64,000 nucleotides of DNA from Alloscardovia criceti DSM 17774. Lineage in GTDB: Bacteria > Actinomycetota > Actinomycetes > Actinomycetales > Bifidobacteriaceae. A program made the translations under genes and the position numbers. The notes below the pieces were generated by a model. The model did no database searches. It saw nothing but the letters and a program-made list of their open reading frames with translations, and was not told the DNA's origin. Shown here one piece after another: positions 54,814 to 63,566 of the stretch. The stretch covers positions 372,001 to 436,000 of the forward strand of contig NZ_AQXR01000010.1 in the NCBI RefSeq assembly GCF_000376885.1, given 5' to 3'. Position 1 is the stretch's first letter. The number at the start of each line of letters is the position of its first letter.

Positions 54814-57255
54814 TTAATTGGACAGTTTCATGAGGTCTAAAGTCCACGCATTTTCTAAGGATACTTCTTCCCACTGCTTGTATCTGCCCGTTACGCCCCC
54901 ATGGCCCGCTTCCACCTCGATCTTGACGAAGGCTTCTGCGCCCACTTCTGGCTCATTCAAACGTGCAATCCACTTCATAGGCTCCACGTAGAGTACGCGT
55001 GTATCGTTCATTGAGGTTGTAGCGAACACAACAGGGAAATACGCGGTACCAAAGGCTTCGACGCGCTCTTGAGCGGTCATCACATTTTCGTACGGCGTAT
55101 AGGACTTCATATAATCGTAAACCTGCTCATTGTGGAGCGGATCTCCCCATTCATCCCATTCTGTGACCGTCAGCGGTAAAGACTCGTCCAAAATAGTAGT
55201 CAACGCGTCTACGAAAGGCACATCTGCTTCGATGCCTACATACAGGAACGGCGCTTGATTGAGCACCGCACCCATAAGTAAACCACCCGCAGAACCACCA
55301 TTTGCTACGGTACGCTGCGCATCAGCAATGCCTGCCGCTTCTAACGCAGCCGTCACATCGACGAAGTCATTGAAGGTGTTTTTCTTATGCAGACGGCGGC
55401 CCTGCTCATACCATGCACGACCCATTTCACCACCACCGCGGATATGAGCCACCGCATAGACAACGCCGCGGTCCAGCATACTCGGGCGCGCCACAGAAAA
55501 GCTCGGACCCAAGCCAATTTCGTAGGACCCGTAGCCGGTAATAAACATAGGCGAGGCTTGCGGCGATACAGCTGTCTCTTGAACCTTATACAGTGTAGAC
55601 AGCACAGGAGCTTCTAGCTCCACGTCGCTTGCATCGCGGTTATCCAAACTCGGCACCAAGCCACGCTTCCACACGAGCGAAACGGGCACACGCACGCCAT
55701 CGCGCACCTTCACCCACATGCGGCGTTCCGCATACAAAGTCTCATCATAGTTAAGCACATTGGCACGCTTCAGCAATATATCCTCGCCAGTGTGCACATT
55801 GAGCTCACGCAATTGGCTAGGCTGAGTGTATGAACCGTACCCATAGCGCAGCACAGGCGCATCATAGGACGGATTGGCGCCAAATCCCACAGCTGGGATG
55901 ACGTTGTCAAGATCCTCACCCAGCACGGTAAAGCTCCACGGACGACCCGCCTGCCAGTCTTCAAAGGCCTGCTGTTTGGTGATAAGGGCGCAGTGCCCTA
56001 AGCCCTCCGCCTGATATCTCAGGGTAATAAAGTCCTTGTAGACGCCCAGTCCACCGACCTGCAAACCGGAAGCCCCCTGCAAAATGGCTGGATTTACCGG
56101 ATTAAAATAGGCTTCACTCACAGAGCGCGCACGGTCTTCCTCAGATGCATTTTCACACCCATAATCCGACCCCACGGCAATACACACACCCTCACCCAGC
56201 GTGTACTCGCCTGTGTGATGACGCATATCCACAATGTCGATTTCGAAGTTAGGATGATTGACATTGTGCACCACCACGGCCACAGGAATATCACTACCAT
56301 CACTGTCTGCGCCTTCGAATTTCGCAAAAAGCACATCGTATTCCACGCCCTCAGTACGCGGGATAAACACCTCAAATCGTCGAGCGCAGGGGTCGTCGTC
56401 CGGCAAAAGCAAGCCTTCGATATCAGACACCGGAAGATGCCAGGTCTCCGAGGTGGTTTTGGAGCTCGTATCGATGATAATCATGGATTCATCGAAGGAC
56501 AGGCCGCTGCCCATCCAGAAGCGCTCATCCTCTTCCTGCCAGACAAGTTTATCCGTGCTTGCATCCGTGCCCACCTTGTGTAGCCACAGTTCGCAGGGTC
56601 TCCATGCCTCGTCGGTGCGGATATAGAATACCCATGCACCATCTGGTGTAATAAAAGCTCCAGAGCTTACGCCTGTGATGACGTCCGGCAAATCCTTACC
56701 CGTGCTCAAATCCCGCAGGTGAATATCGTAACGCTCATCGCCGGTGGTATCGATGCTGTACAGCAAAATCTGACCGGATTTATCGAGATCAGATCCGCCT
56801 GAACGGAAGAAATCATAGCCTTCAGCCTCTTTGTTGGCGTCGAAAACGACTTCTTCGCCGTCTAAACGCTCATCAGCCTTAATCTCTGGCGCTGTCCAGT
56901 CGTTATCATCGCGAATCGGCACGCGACTTTGCATGCCGTACTGCTTGCCTTCTTGTGTGCGCGCAAAATACCAATACTTGCCTATGCGCGTAGGCACGCT
57001 CATATCCGTTTCTTGGACGCGGTTTTTCAGCTCATCAAACAGTGTGGCGGTTAGTGCGCTGAAACCCTGGGTAAGGGTGTCTGTGAAATGGTTATGGCGC
57101 GCCACAAAATCGCGGACATCTTGGGAATCTTTATTTCTCAACCATTCGTAATTATCCGTAAATGTTTTACCGAAATGCTCGCGTACTGTGGGGATTTTTT
57201 GTGCGGTTGGAATCTCATCGCGGCTGACGCCGTGAGTTGAGAAATAATTATTCAT
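54814..57255 (-). CDS. S9A prolyl oligopeptidase family peptidase, oligopeptidase B-like
   Basis: This serine peptidase cleaves short peptides, probably after basic residues, in the cytoplasm. It has 813 residues, longer than the usual 690-730. The N-terminal part forms a beta-propeller that filters substrates; the C-terminal part is an alpha/beta hydrolase with Ser in NGGSAGGLL, Asp in TTSMNDTRVLY and His in EAGHGGVTGR. The ATG at 57255 overlaps the App1 gene end by eight bases (ATGAATAA), so the two are probably coupled. Confidence 0.9.
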   Translation of the reverse strand: MNNYFSTHGVSRDEIPTAQKIPTVREHFGKTFTDNYEWLRNKDSQDVRDFVARHNHFTDTLTQGFSALTATLFDELKNRVQETDMSVPTRIGKYWYFARTQEGKQYGMQSRVPIRDDNDWTAPEIKADERLDGEEVVFDANKEAEGYDFFRSGGSDLDKSGQILLYSIDTTGDERYDIHLRDLSTGKDLPDVITGVSSGAFITPDGAWVFYIRTDEAWRPCELWLHKVGTDASTDKLVWQEEDERFWMGSGLSFDESMIIIDTSSKTTSETWHLPVSDIEGLLLPDDDPCARRFEVFIPRTEGVEYDVLFAKFEGADSDGSDIPVAVVVHNVNHPNFEIDIVDMRHHTGEYTLGEGVCIAVGSDYGCENASEEDRARSVSEAYFNPVNPAILQGASGLQVGGLGVYKDFITLRYQAEGLGHCALITKQQAFEDWQAGRPWSFTVLGEDLDNVIPAVGFGANPSYDAPVLRYGYGSYTQPSQLRELNVHTGEDILLKRANVLNYDETLYAERRMWVKVRDGVRVPVSLVWKRGLVPSLDNRDASDVELEAPVLSTLYKVQETAVSPQASPMFITGYGSYEIGLGPSFSVARPSMLDRGVVYAVAHIRGGGEMGRAWYEQGRRLHKKNTFNDFVDVTAALEAAGIADAQRTVANGGSAGGLLMGAVLNQAPFLYVGIEADVPFVDALTTILDESLPLTVTEWDEWGDPLHNEQVYDYMKSYTPYENVMTAQERVEAFGTAYFPVVFATTSMNDTRVLYVEPMKWIARLNEPEVGAEAFVKIEVEAGHGGVTGRYKQWEEVSLENAWTLDLMKLSN

Positions 57256-58507
57256 CGTGTGGTCCGTATTCTTTTTCAGCCAATGCTTCCAAAGTTGGCA
57301 GCATTGTGGTCATCAAATTGACGCCTGATTGTCCATAAAAAACAGGTACATCCACATCAGGCGTGCTTGTAGGCGTGAGTATCTGTTGTAAATGTCTTTC
57401 GTCGCTGGTGAGTTGGCGAATTCCTATGGCGAGAATTCTGCCCGGGTACAGTCGCGTTAAGCGCGCATAGGTGGTAGGGTCTTGCTGCCCATCATCACCC
57501 AGCACGATGAAACGCATGTGCGGAAAATCAGACATGAGCTGCTGTACAAATTCGAGCTTGTGCTGCACGCCGGAGGGCACAAATGTCTTCGGACGCGGGT
57601 CGATATCGCGCAGCAAAATCGGACCTTGTGGGAAACCATGGGAACGAATCAGCTCACGAATGCTTCCCTCCACATTCCATGGAGAGGTGGAGAGGTAGAA
57701 GAAGGGCGCACCCGGAAATAATTGGGCAATTTTATTGTAAAAAACAGCCATGCCGGGCACGGAGGTGCGTCGCTTTGGATCTTTGAAAAGGAAGGTCAGC
57801 GTGGCCTGCGCGATTTGTGGTACCTGTGACACCATAATCGTGTCATCTACATCCGAAATAATACCTACGGGTGAGCCGTCTGGGCTGATATACAGCGGCG
57901 AAGATACGGGCGCACGGTGCTTAACCGAGTAGGTAATGGTGTGCACGCCCGGCGTCATATCCCGCTTGGCAAGCAAATCCATGTAGCCTTGGGCATCCGT
58001 ATTGATTTTGCTGATATCCGATTGAGCGATGGAGTCCAAGGTATCGAATTGATTGAGATCGCCCACCTGAGCCGTCAGCACAGGAATGCCGTCAATGCTG
58101 ATGCGCACGGGCACTTTTGGAGCGGGAATCATAAAAATATTTTGAATGCCGCGACCAATGCGTCGTCTCAGCCCATGACCGGGAGCCCCAAAAACAGTGC
58201 GGCAAATAATGCGCGAAAACTTTTCCGTACCATAGCCCACATAAGGCTCTACACGCGGGGCCCAGCCGGCTCGCGTGGCGCAATGTGTGGAGAGACTATA
58301 CCAAGCACCGAATGCCTTCGTAATCAGCCTGCGCATGAGCTGCACATGCGCAGGCTTGCGTTCCGGCTGCTCACGAACCGAGGGACGATCAATCGTAGTG
58401 CGGGTGCGCTGAGCTACGATTGGCTTGGTTCTCTTCGTCTTTCTCGTTTGCCCGGATTCGGATGGATTCTTCGTCCTACTTGACAATCTTGGCGTAACCT
58501 TCTGCAT
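57248..58507 (-). CDS. App1-family phosphatase (DUF2183)
   Basis: This 419-residue protein has a HAD-like phosphatase domain with the nucleophile motif IISDVDDTIMVSQVP, then FYLSTSPWN and VLGDDGQQDPTTYARL. The yeast relative App1 is a phosphatidate phosphatase. The first 80 residues are very basic and may bind membrane or nucleic acid; a beta-rich domain follows (about 100-205). The ATG at 58507 lies within the end of gcvH (32-base overlap). A later start is possible because the first 60 residues are not conserved. It lies between gcvH and the S9 peptidase in one overlapping run. Confidence 0.8.
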   Translation of the reverse strand: MQKVTPRLSSRTKNPSESGQTRKTKRTKPIVAQRTRTTIDRPSVREQPERKPAHVQLMRRLITKAFGAWYSLSTHCATRAGWAPRVEPYVGYGTEKFSRIICRTVFGAPGHGLRRRIGRGIQNIFMIPAPKVPVRISIDGIPVLTAQVGDLNQFDTLDSIAQSDISKINTDAQGYMDLLAKRDMTPGVHTITYSVKHRAPVSSPLYISPDGSPVGIISDVDDTIMVSQVPQIAQATLTFLFKDPKRRTSVPGMAVFYNKIAQLFPGAPFFYLSTSPWNVEGSIRELIRSHGFPQGPILLRDIDPRPKTFVPSGVQHKLEFVQQLMSDFPHMRFIVLGDDGQQDPTTYARLTRLYPGRILAIGIRQLTSDERHLQQILTPTSTPDVDVPVFYGQSGVNLMTTMLPTLEALAEKEYGPHDE

Positions 58508-58877
58508 CTAAGAGTTCAGGTTCGTCATCATCGAGTTCGATCTTTACAATCCAACCCTCACCATAAGGGTCACCATTGATGACTTCTGGATCATCAACCA
58601 CCGCCTGGTTAACGTACTTAATAGTGCCAGAAACAGGGATAACCATGGTAGAAATGGCCTTCGCAGACTCGAGCTCTACGGGCTCATCACCCGCACGTAC
58701 CTCGGTATCTGTATCAGGCACATCGACGAAGACCAAATCACCTAATTGCTCTGCAGCATACTCTGTAATGCCCAGAACGGCAGGCGATACAGATGTATCC
58801 ACCCATACGTGATCTTCGGAGTAGTTCAAGTGTTCCGGAATGCTCAGGTTTGGAGCATGTTCTGTATTTTCATTCAT
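58476..58877 (-). CDS. gcvH: Glycine cleavage system H protein
   Basis: This lipoyl-carrier protein has 133 residues. The lipoylated Lys73 is in the motif VELESAKAISTMVIPVSG, and EDHVWVD, GITEYAAEQLGDLVFVD and DPYGEGWIVKIE match the family. The ATG at 58877 lies seven bases after TAGAAT. No GcvP, GcvT or lipoamide dehydrogenase gene is in the window. A lipoate ligase is encoded in the same leftward block. Its role as glycine-cleavage carrier is therefore not supported locally; it may be a stand-alone lipoyl carrier. Confidence 0.9.
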   Translation of the reverse strand: MNENTEHAPNLSIPEHLNYSEDHVWVDTSVSPAVLGITEYAAEQLGDLVFVDVPDTDTEVRAGDEPVELESAKAISTMVIPVSGTIKYVNQAVVDDPEVINGDPYGEGWIVKIELDDDEPELLDAEGYAKIVK

Positions 58878-58884
58878 ACTTGAT

Positions 58885-58890
58885 ATTCTA
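58885..58890 (-). promoter_or_regulatory. -10 element of gcvH, leaderless type
   Basis: TAGAAT on the minus strand ends seven bases before the gcvH ATG at 58877. It overlaps the last codons of the upstream fusion gene (stop at 58888). Confidence 0.6.
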
Positions 58891-60864
58891 ACCTAATTTT
58901 GCTCCATACCATTGCTCTATCATTTTGAGCGCAATCGATGAAGGCACTGCTAAATGAACCGTACCGCGCGCCAGCGCATCCATGAGTTCGTCTCGGCTAA
59001 ACCAGCGGGCGTCGCCCACCTCGCGATCATCGAGGACAAGGCGATGTATGTCCTCCTCGTCGCCCTCCAGCAGGTTCTTCGCCTGCGCACCGAAAGCTAG
59101 CATCAATGATCCCGGGAATGGCCAAGGCTGTGAGCCGAGATAATGCACATCTTGCACCTCAATGCCCAGCTCTTCTTTCACCTCGCGATGGACGCTATGC
59201 TCGACCGTTTCGCCCACTTCCACAAATCCAGAGCACACGGAGTAACGCCCCTCAGGCCAGGCTTTATTATGCTGCAACAAAATGCGGTCGTGATCGTCTG
59301 TGATGCGCACAATCATAGCTGGCTCGATGCGAGGGAATCCCATATGCGCAGGCACTTCGTCGCACTGCACAGCCCAGCCGCCGTTCATCACGTGGTTTGG
59401 CGCGCCACACTGTCCGCAATGCTGCGCCCGGCTATGCCACAAGCCCAAGCCCGTGCTCATCACGGCCAGTTGCGTATCCTGGCTAGAGAGCTCTTCCGCC
59501 GCTTCCCGCACGCCCTGCCATTCAAAGCGCTGCTGAGCATGATCGATGATGCGGCGTAGCTTCGTGCCAGAGTCCTCTGCCAATCCTGCAATATTCAGAG
59601 CGACGTAATTGCGTCGGATGCCCGTAGCCGGATCCACAATTTGTCCGAGATAGTACAAGGCCTGAGGATACACGCTGAGGATCTCCGCCACATAACTTCC
59701 TTCAAGCATGGCTAGACGACGCAGATGCCCCGTGCGCGCACCGGATTGCACAGATTTTTGGGCCAAGGCTATCTTGTCGTTATCAATCAGAATCACGCGG
59801 ACATCGTCTCGACTGAGCACGCTATGCCAACCCGTGGAATTGATTTTCTCTCGTTCATCGATGCGCCATTCAATCGACCCATCTGTCAGCGGAATATCAG
59901 CGAGCGTTTGGCCTTGACGTAAACTTTCAAAACCGAACTTTTTGGCCCTGCGGCTGTGATAAGGACGTACAGGCATACGGTTTTCGGTTTCACGGCGCAT
60001 GACGTCATCGGCGAGGATAAGCAAAGTGCGCGCTACTTCTGCAGGCTTCTCAAAGCTCGTGAAATGTCCCGCATCATCGATGGTTGTAAAGTGTACCGGT
60101 GCATGGGTCATGGCCTCTGCAATAGGTTTCATCACATCCGGATTTGAGGAGGGATCCAAAGAGCCACTGACGATGCTCACCGGCACGGTAATGTCCTCTA
60201 AAATGTCCTTTTCATCGCGACGCCCCGCCGCCATACGCTGCCTAAACGCAATGCCCGCGGGGGTTTGCTCAGAAATCCAGCCCATAAAGGTGCGGATAAA
60301 TTCTTCAGATTTTTTAAATTCCGAATCGCCATCTTGAGGCTGAGCAAAATGCACTACCGGCGCTAAGGTAGCTTCCTCCTCTGCTTGGCGTGCAGCGTCC
60401 AACCGGCGAGCGCGCTGGTCTGGCGTATCTGCATCAGGCTTGGTATCGCAGAGGGCCATGCCGGCTACGGCCTGTGGGAATTGACGCACAATCGATAAGG
60501 TGGCATATCCGCCCATGGAGATGCCCACGTAGATGGCTTTTTCGTAGCCGAGCGCGTTGATGGCGTGCACGATGGAGGAAGCCATGCGATCCATAGCTTC
60601 GGTATATGCGCCGTCGGCTGCAATCTCACCGATGAGTTCTGTGCTGGGTGCTGGATTTGTGCCTGCACCGGGCATATCTACGGCAAGAATTGTGACATCT
60701 CTGCTGGGGCCGAGTCGTTTAATCATCTGCTCTGCCGTGCGGTCCCACACGTGATGGTCGACCGGGAAGGCATGGATAAGTACAAGCGGAATATCCGCGC
60801 TTGTTTCTGCTCCCAAAGCTCGGTGATATGTATAAACTGGGATATCAAAATACTTAATCGCCAT
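58888..60864 (-). CDS. Alpha/beta hydrolase fused to NudC-type Nudix NAD pyrophosphatase
   Basis: This is a 658-residue two-enzyme protein. Residues 1-290 form an alpha/beta hydrolase with nucleophile Ser in GISMGGYAT, Asp in SGSLDPSSNP and His in DAGHFTSFEKP. Residues 310-655 are NudC-like: an N-terminal domain, a zinc ribbon starting CGQCGAPNHV, the complete Nudix box (GFVEVGETVEHSV then HREVKEELGI) and the NADH-specific SQPWPFPGSLM. The fourth zinc Cys is absent (CDEVPAHMGF in its place). NudC splits NAD(H) or removes NAD caps from RNA. The ATG at 60864 follows TAGCGT by six bases. Confidence 0.88.
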   Translation of the reverse strand: MAIKYFDIPVYTYHRALGAETSADIPLVLIHAFPVDHHVWDRTAEQMIKRLGPSRDVTILAVDMPGAGTNPAPSTELIGEIAADGAYTEAMDRMASSIVHAINALGYEKAIYVGISMGGYATLSIVRQFPQAVAGMALCDTKPDADTPDQRARRLDAARQAEEEATLAPVVHFAQPQDGDSEFKKSEEFIRTFMGWISEQTPAGIAFRQRMAAGRRDEKDILEDITVPVSIVSGSLDPSSNPDVMKPIAEAMTHAPVHFTTIDDAGHFTSFEKPAEVARTLLILADDVMRRETENRMPVRPYHSRRAKKFGFESLRQGQTLADIPLTDGSIEWRIDEREKINSTGWHSVLSRDDVRVILIDNDKIALAQKSVQSGARTGHLRRLAMLEGSYVAEILSVYPQALYYLGQIVDPATGIRRNYVALNIAGLAEDSGTKLRRIIDHAQQRFEWQGVREAAEELSSQDTQLAVMSTGLGLWHSRAQHCGQCGAPNHVMNGGWAVQCDEVPAHMGFPRIEPAMIVRITDDHDRILLQHNKAWPEGRYSVCSGFVEVGETVEHSVHREVKEELGIEVQDVHYLGSQPWPFPGSLMLAFGAQAKNLLEGDEEDIHRLVLDDREVGDARWFSRDELMDALARGTVHLAVPSSIALKMIEQWYGAKLG

Positions 60865-60870
60865 ATTTGT

Positions 60871-60876
60871 ACGCTA
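60871..60876 (-). promoter_or_regulatory. -10 element of the hydrolase-NudC gene, leaderless type
   Basis: TAGCGT on the minus strand ends six bases before the ATG at 60864. It matches only the TA...T core of the -10 consensus. Confidence 0.4.
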
Positions 60877-60988
60877 CCATGTGAGCTTTACTCTGGCGAA
60901 GAATTTCAGTAAATATCTCGGGCAAACAGTACAGAAGGCATGGCTCGATTCAGCCCCCTCCACGCTGCCACTTCTCTATCTACATGAT

Positions 60989-61618
60989 CTACATGCCTGC
61001 GCTGTGAATACCTTGGACAACGATGCGATCAAATCCGTTCGGCAACTGCTCCAAGAATTGTGGACTTAAGGCCGCATGCACGCTCACCCACTCCACGTCC
61101 AAGGTCTCATCCACAGCCTGGCATTCTCCGGCAATAGACACCATATAGCACAGAGCAACCGCATGCTGGCGTGGATCAAAATAGGGGCTGAGTCCTGGTG
61201 TTGGGAAGAATTCTGCCACCGTAAAAGGCTGTACATTCACGGGTAGGCTCGGCAGCGTCACATCGCCCAAATCCTTGGAAATATTGCGCGCAATGGCCTC
61301 ACGGATGGTTTCATGGAAAAGAATACGCCCGGCTACCAGCGTGCGAGACACCGTTCCATCCTCATCGCTGGCTGTAAGCAACGTGCCCACATGCGTGATA
61401 CGTCCAAATTCATCGCTGCGCACCGGCAGCACCACCACATAAGGCACAGGCATTGTGGCACGCATGCGTGAAATCTCTTGACTGCTCAACCAACCGGGAG
61501 GGTTATGAGAGGAGGCACCGCGCAAGAAATCGTCCGGCGTGATGTGGTCGAACTCACCGCGCTTGCGTCCTGCGTCAAAATCATCGTCATCTGGGACTTC
61601 ATCATTGAGAACTGGCAT
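60989..61618 (-). CDS. DUF4916 Nudix-like protein
   Basis: This 209-residue cytoplasmic protein belongs to an actinobacterial family of Nudix fold (VPYVVVLPVRSDEFGRITHV, LVAGRILFHET, EFFPTPGLSPYFDPRQHAVA). The Nudix box position reads GRILFHETIREAIARNISKD: the first Gly and Glu and the Arg are kept, but the metal-binding Glu residues that follow are replaced (R-N-I-S-K-D). It may be a non-catalytic binder or use another metal site. The ATG at 61618 lies six bases after CATAAT. It stands next to the hydrolase-NudC fusion. Confidence 0.82.
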   Translation of the reverse strand: MPVLNDEVPDDDDFDAGRKRGEFDHITPDDFLRGASSHNPPGWLSSQEISRMRATMPVPYVVVLPVRSDEFGRITHVGTLLTASDEDGTVSRTLVAGRILFHETIREAIARNISKDLGDVTLPSLPVNVQPFTVAEFFPTPGLSPYFDPRQHAVALCYMVSIAGECQAVDETLDVEWVSVHAALSPQFLEQLPNGFDRIVVQGIHSAGM

Positions 61619-61624
61619 ACATCT

Positions 61625-61630
61625 ATTATG
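61625..61630 (-). promoter_or_regulatory. -10 element of the DUF4916 gene, leaderless type
   Basis: CATAAT on the minus strand ends six bases before the ATG at 61618. Confidence 0.55.
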
Positions 61631-61738
61631 ACACTTTGCTCAGAGCAAAAGCACGGGAATGAAATGGCGGATAATGGAGTTACCAAAGCAGTTACTTAAA
61701 TGAAGTTACTATAAACCACACAAAGGTAAGGGAATATT

Positions 61739-62080
61739 ATGGCAACTCATGAAATCAAGCAGAACCAGTTTAATGACGTTGTAGATAAGAACGACATCGT
61801 CCTCGTGGACTTCTGGGCTACCTGGTGTGGTCCATGTAAGGCATTTGGCCCTGTATATGAGAAGGCATCTGAGAAGCACTCCAATATTTACTTCGGTAAG
61901 GTGGATGTGGACCAGAATCAGCAGCTTGCACAGGCAGCTCAGATTCAGGCAGTACCAACGTTGATGGCTATTAAGAACGGCAACGTTGTATTCCAGCAGG
62001 CCGGCGCATTGCGTGCATCTGATTTGGAAAACCTCATTAAGCAGGTGGAAGAATTGGATCTTGAAAAGGCTGCAGCTTAA
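61739..62080 (+). CDS. trxA: Thioredoxin
   Basis: This 113-residue redox protein has the thioredoxin active site DFWATWCGPCK and the cis-proline loop AVPTLMAI. It reduces disulfides in cytoplasmic proteins. The ATG at 61739 follows AAGGGAA at normal spacing. Strong codon bias suggests high expression. No thioredoxin reductase gene is adjacent. A terminator follows directly. Confidence 0.95.
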   Translation: MATHEIKQNQFNDVVDKNDIVLVDFWATWCGPCKAFGPVYEKASEKHSNIYFGKVDVDQNQQLAQAAQIQAVPTLMAIKNGNVVFQQAGALRASDLENLIKQVEELDLEKAAA

Positions 62081-62103
62081 GACTTCACCGTATTCCACGG
62101 ATT

Positions 62104-62136
62104 AGGGTTCGTTACGATACTCTCGTAGCGAACCCT
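62104..62136 (+). terminator. Rho-independent terminator after trxA
   Basis: A 14-base stem (AGGGTTCGTTACGA / TCGTAGCGAACCCT, one G-T pair) with a five-base loop is followed by TTATTTTTC. Confidence 0.85.
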
Positions 62137-62345
62137 TTATTTTTCTTGCGTGAATTCTTCACATTCTCGCCTCAATCCGCTAAATGTAGCCTCTCACACT
62201 TCCTATCCTTCCCTATAGAAGATGACTTTCCGGGCTTGAAATCTGACAAACACAGGTTCGAGTGCTAAACTTTTATAAGTTTGCTTAATCACTTGGGCAT
62301 ATTTATAACTAAATATCGATATTATTCGCCGATTTTAGGAGCTTT

Positions 62346-63389
62346 ATGTCAGGTCGACACGGACAACCAACCGTTCCCTTGAGAAGGAAGATGACCCGCA
62401 AGCATTGGATTGCTGTAGGCGCCGGTGCAGCAGCAACCGTACTTCTTGCAACAGGTGGCATCTTCGCTACTATCAATTATGCGTTCGGTTCGCGTTCTAC
62501 CGACATTACTGCGTATTCCATTAACGACTTGGTCAGCAATAGCCAGGACGTTTCTCGTAGCACGTTGCGCGCTGCTTTGAAGAATGGTCAGGGTGACTCT
62601 TCTGCAGATGCTCAGTATGTTCAGGTATCCATCAATGGTACAAACCGTATGGTTGTAGGCACCAACTTCACCACGGTAAAGTCCGTGCTCGAAGCGGGAA
62701 ATATTACCTTGGAAGACACAGATACTGTTACGCCTGCTTTGGATGAAACGGTGACGGAGTCCACCACTATTAAGATTAACCGCGCAAATTCTGAGGTTCA
62801 GACTGTTGAACAGGCTATTCCTTTCAACACCGTCGAAATTCAGGATGACACCTTAACGGAGGGCACCAAGAAGGTCACCGTTGAAGGTAAAGAAGGCACG
62901 GTTGAGCAGACGAATCTCGTCACCAAGAATGGCGATAATGTCATTTCCACTTCTACTATTGCCGAGTATGTCAAGACAGCTCCTGTAGATCAGGAAGTGC
63001 ACGTGGGCACGAAGAAGGTTACAACCTCCAGCTCGTCCTCTTCGTCTTCCAGCTCTTCCTCCAGCACGGATTACGGCACAACCACCCCTGTCAGCGAAGC
63101 GCAGTCTATTGCGCACGACATGGTTATCGCTCGTGGCTGGTCCGAATCTGACTTTACCGCCTTGGTGAAGCTGTGGAATAAGGAATCTGGTTGGCGCACA
63201 ACCGCCGCCAATGCTTCCGGTGCGTATGGCATTCCTCAGGCGTTGCCTGGTAGCAAGATGGCTTCTGCTGGTTCGGACTGGCAGACCAATGCAACAACCC
63301 AGATTACCTGGGGCTTGAACTACATTGCAGGCCGTTATGGCACACCATCGGCTGCTTGGGCTCATTCCCAGTCGTATAACTGGTATTAA
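62346..63389 (+). CDS. Secreted Rpf-like protein: DUF348, G5 and lysozyme-like domains
   Basis: This 347-residue protein probably cleaves peptidoglycan during growth. A basic N-terminus and one hydrophobic segment (about 20-45) export or anchor it. A DUF348 ubiquitin-like domain (around 95-145), a G5 domain (about 150-225), a run of 13 Ser residues and a C-terminal lysozyme-fold domain follow; the last contains the likely catalytic Glu in LWNKESGWR, then NASGAYGIPQALPGSKM and GLNYIAGRYGTP. The ATG at 62346 has AGGAG five bases upstream. This architecture resembles actinobacterial resuscitation-promoting factors, though the catalytic module is of the soluble-lytic-transglycosylase type. Confidence 0.88.
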   Translation: MSGRHGQPTVPLRRKMTRKHWIAVGAGAAATVLLATGGIFATINYAFGSRSTDITAYSINDLVSNSQDVSRSTLRAALKNGQGDSSADAQYVQVSINGTNRMVVGTNFTTVKSVLEAGNITLEDTDTVTPALDETVTESTTIKINRANSEVQTVEQAIPFNTVEIQDDTLTEGTKKVTVEGKEGTVEQTNLVTKNGDNVISTSTIAEYVKTAPVDQEVHVGTKKVTTSSSSSSSSSSSSSTDYGTTTPVSEAQSIAHDMVIARGWSESDFTALVKLWNKESGWRTTAANASGAYGIPQALPGSKMASAGSDWQTNATTQITWGLNYIAGRYGTPSAAWAHSQSYNWY

Positions 63390-63412
63390 AGCGCAATCGC
63401 TTCGTTCGTAAG

Positions 63413-63450
63413 AAAATCTCGCAGTATGGCTTCGCGCACTGCGAGATTTT
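63413..63450 (+). terminator. Rho-independent terminator after the Rpf-like gene
   Basis: A perfect 13-base stem (AAAATCTCGCAGT / ACTGCGAGATTTT) has a 12-base loop and is followed by TTGTTGC. Confidence 0.85.
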
Positions 63451-63554
63451 TTGTTGCACCGCGTCCGTGCTTAAGCTACGTTTGTATCCATACCTATGCA
63501 TTGCTGCCAACTCTCCGTTTCGCGTGTTTTCCTAGCCTTTCTTAGTCAAATGCA

Positions 63555-63560
63555 TAGAAT
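63555..63560 (+). promoter_or_regulatory. -10 element of the ABC ATPase gene, leaderless type
   Basis: TAGAAT ends six bases before the ATG at 63567, with no ribosome-binding site between them. Confidence 0.55.
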
Positions 63561-63566
63561 AGAAGT

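Noticed and set aside
54113-54817. 234-codon plus-strand open frame inside leuB
   Set aside because: It is antisense to a clear leuB and has no domain or start signal.
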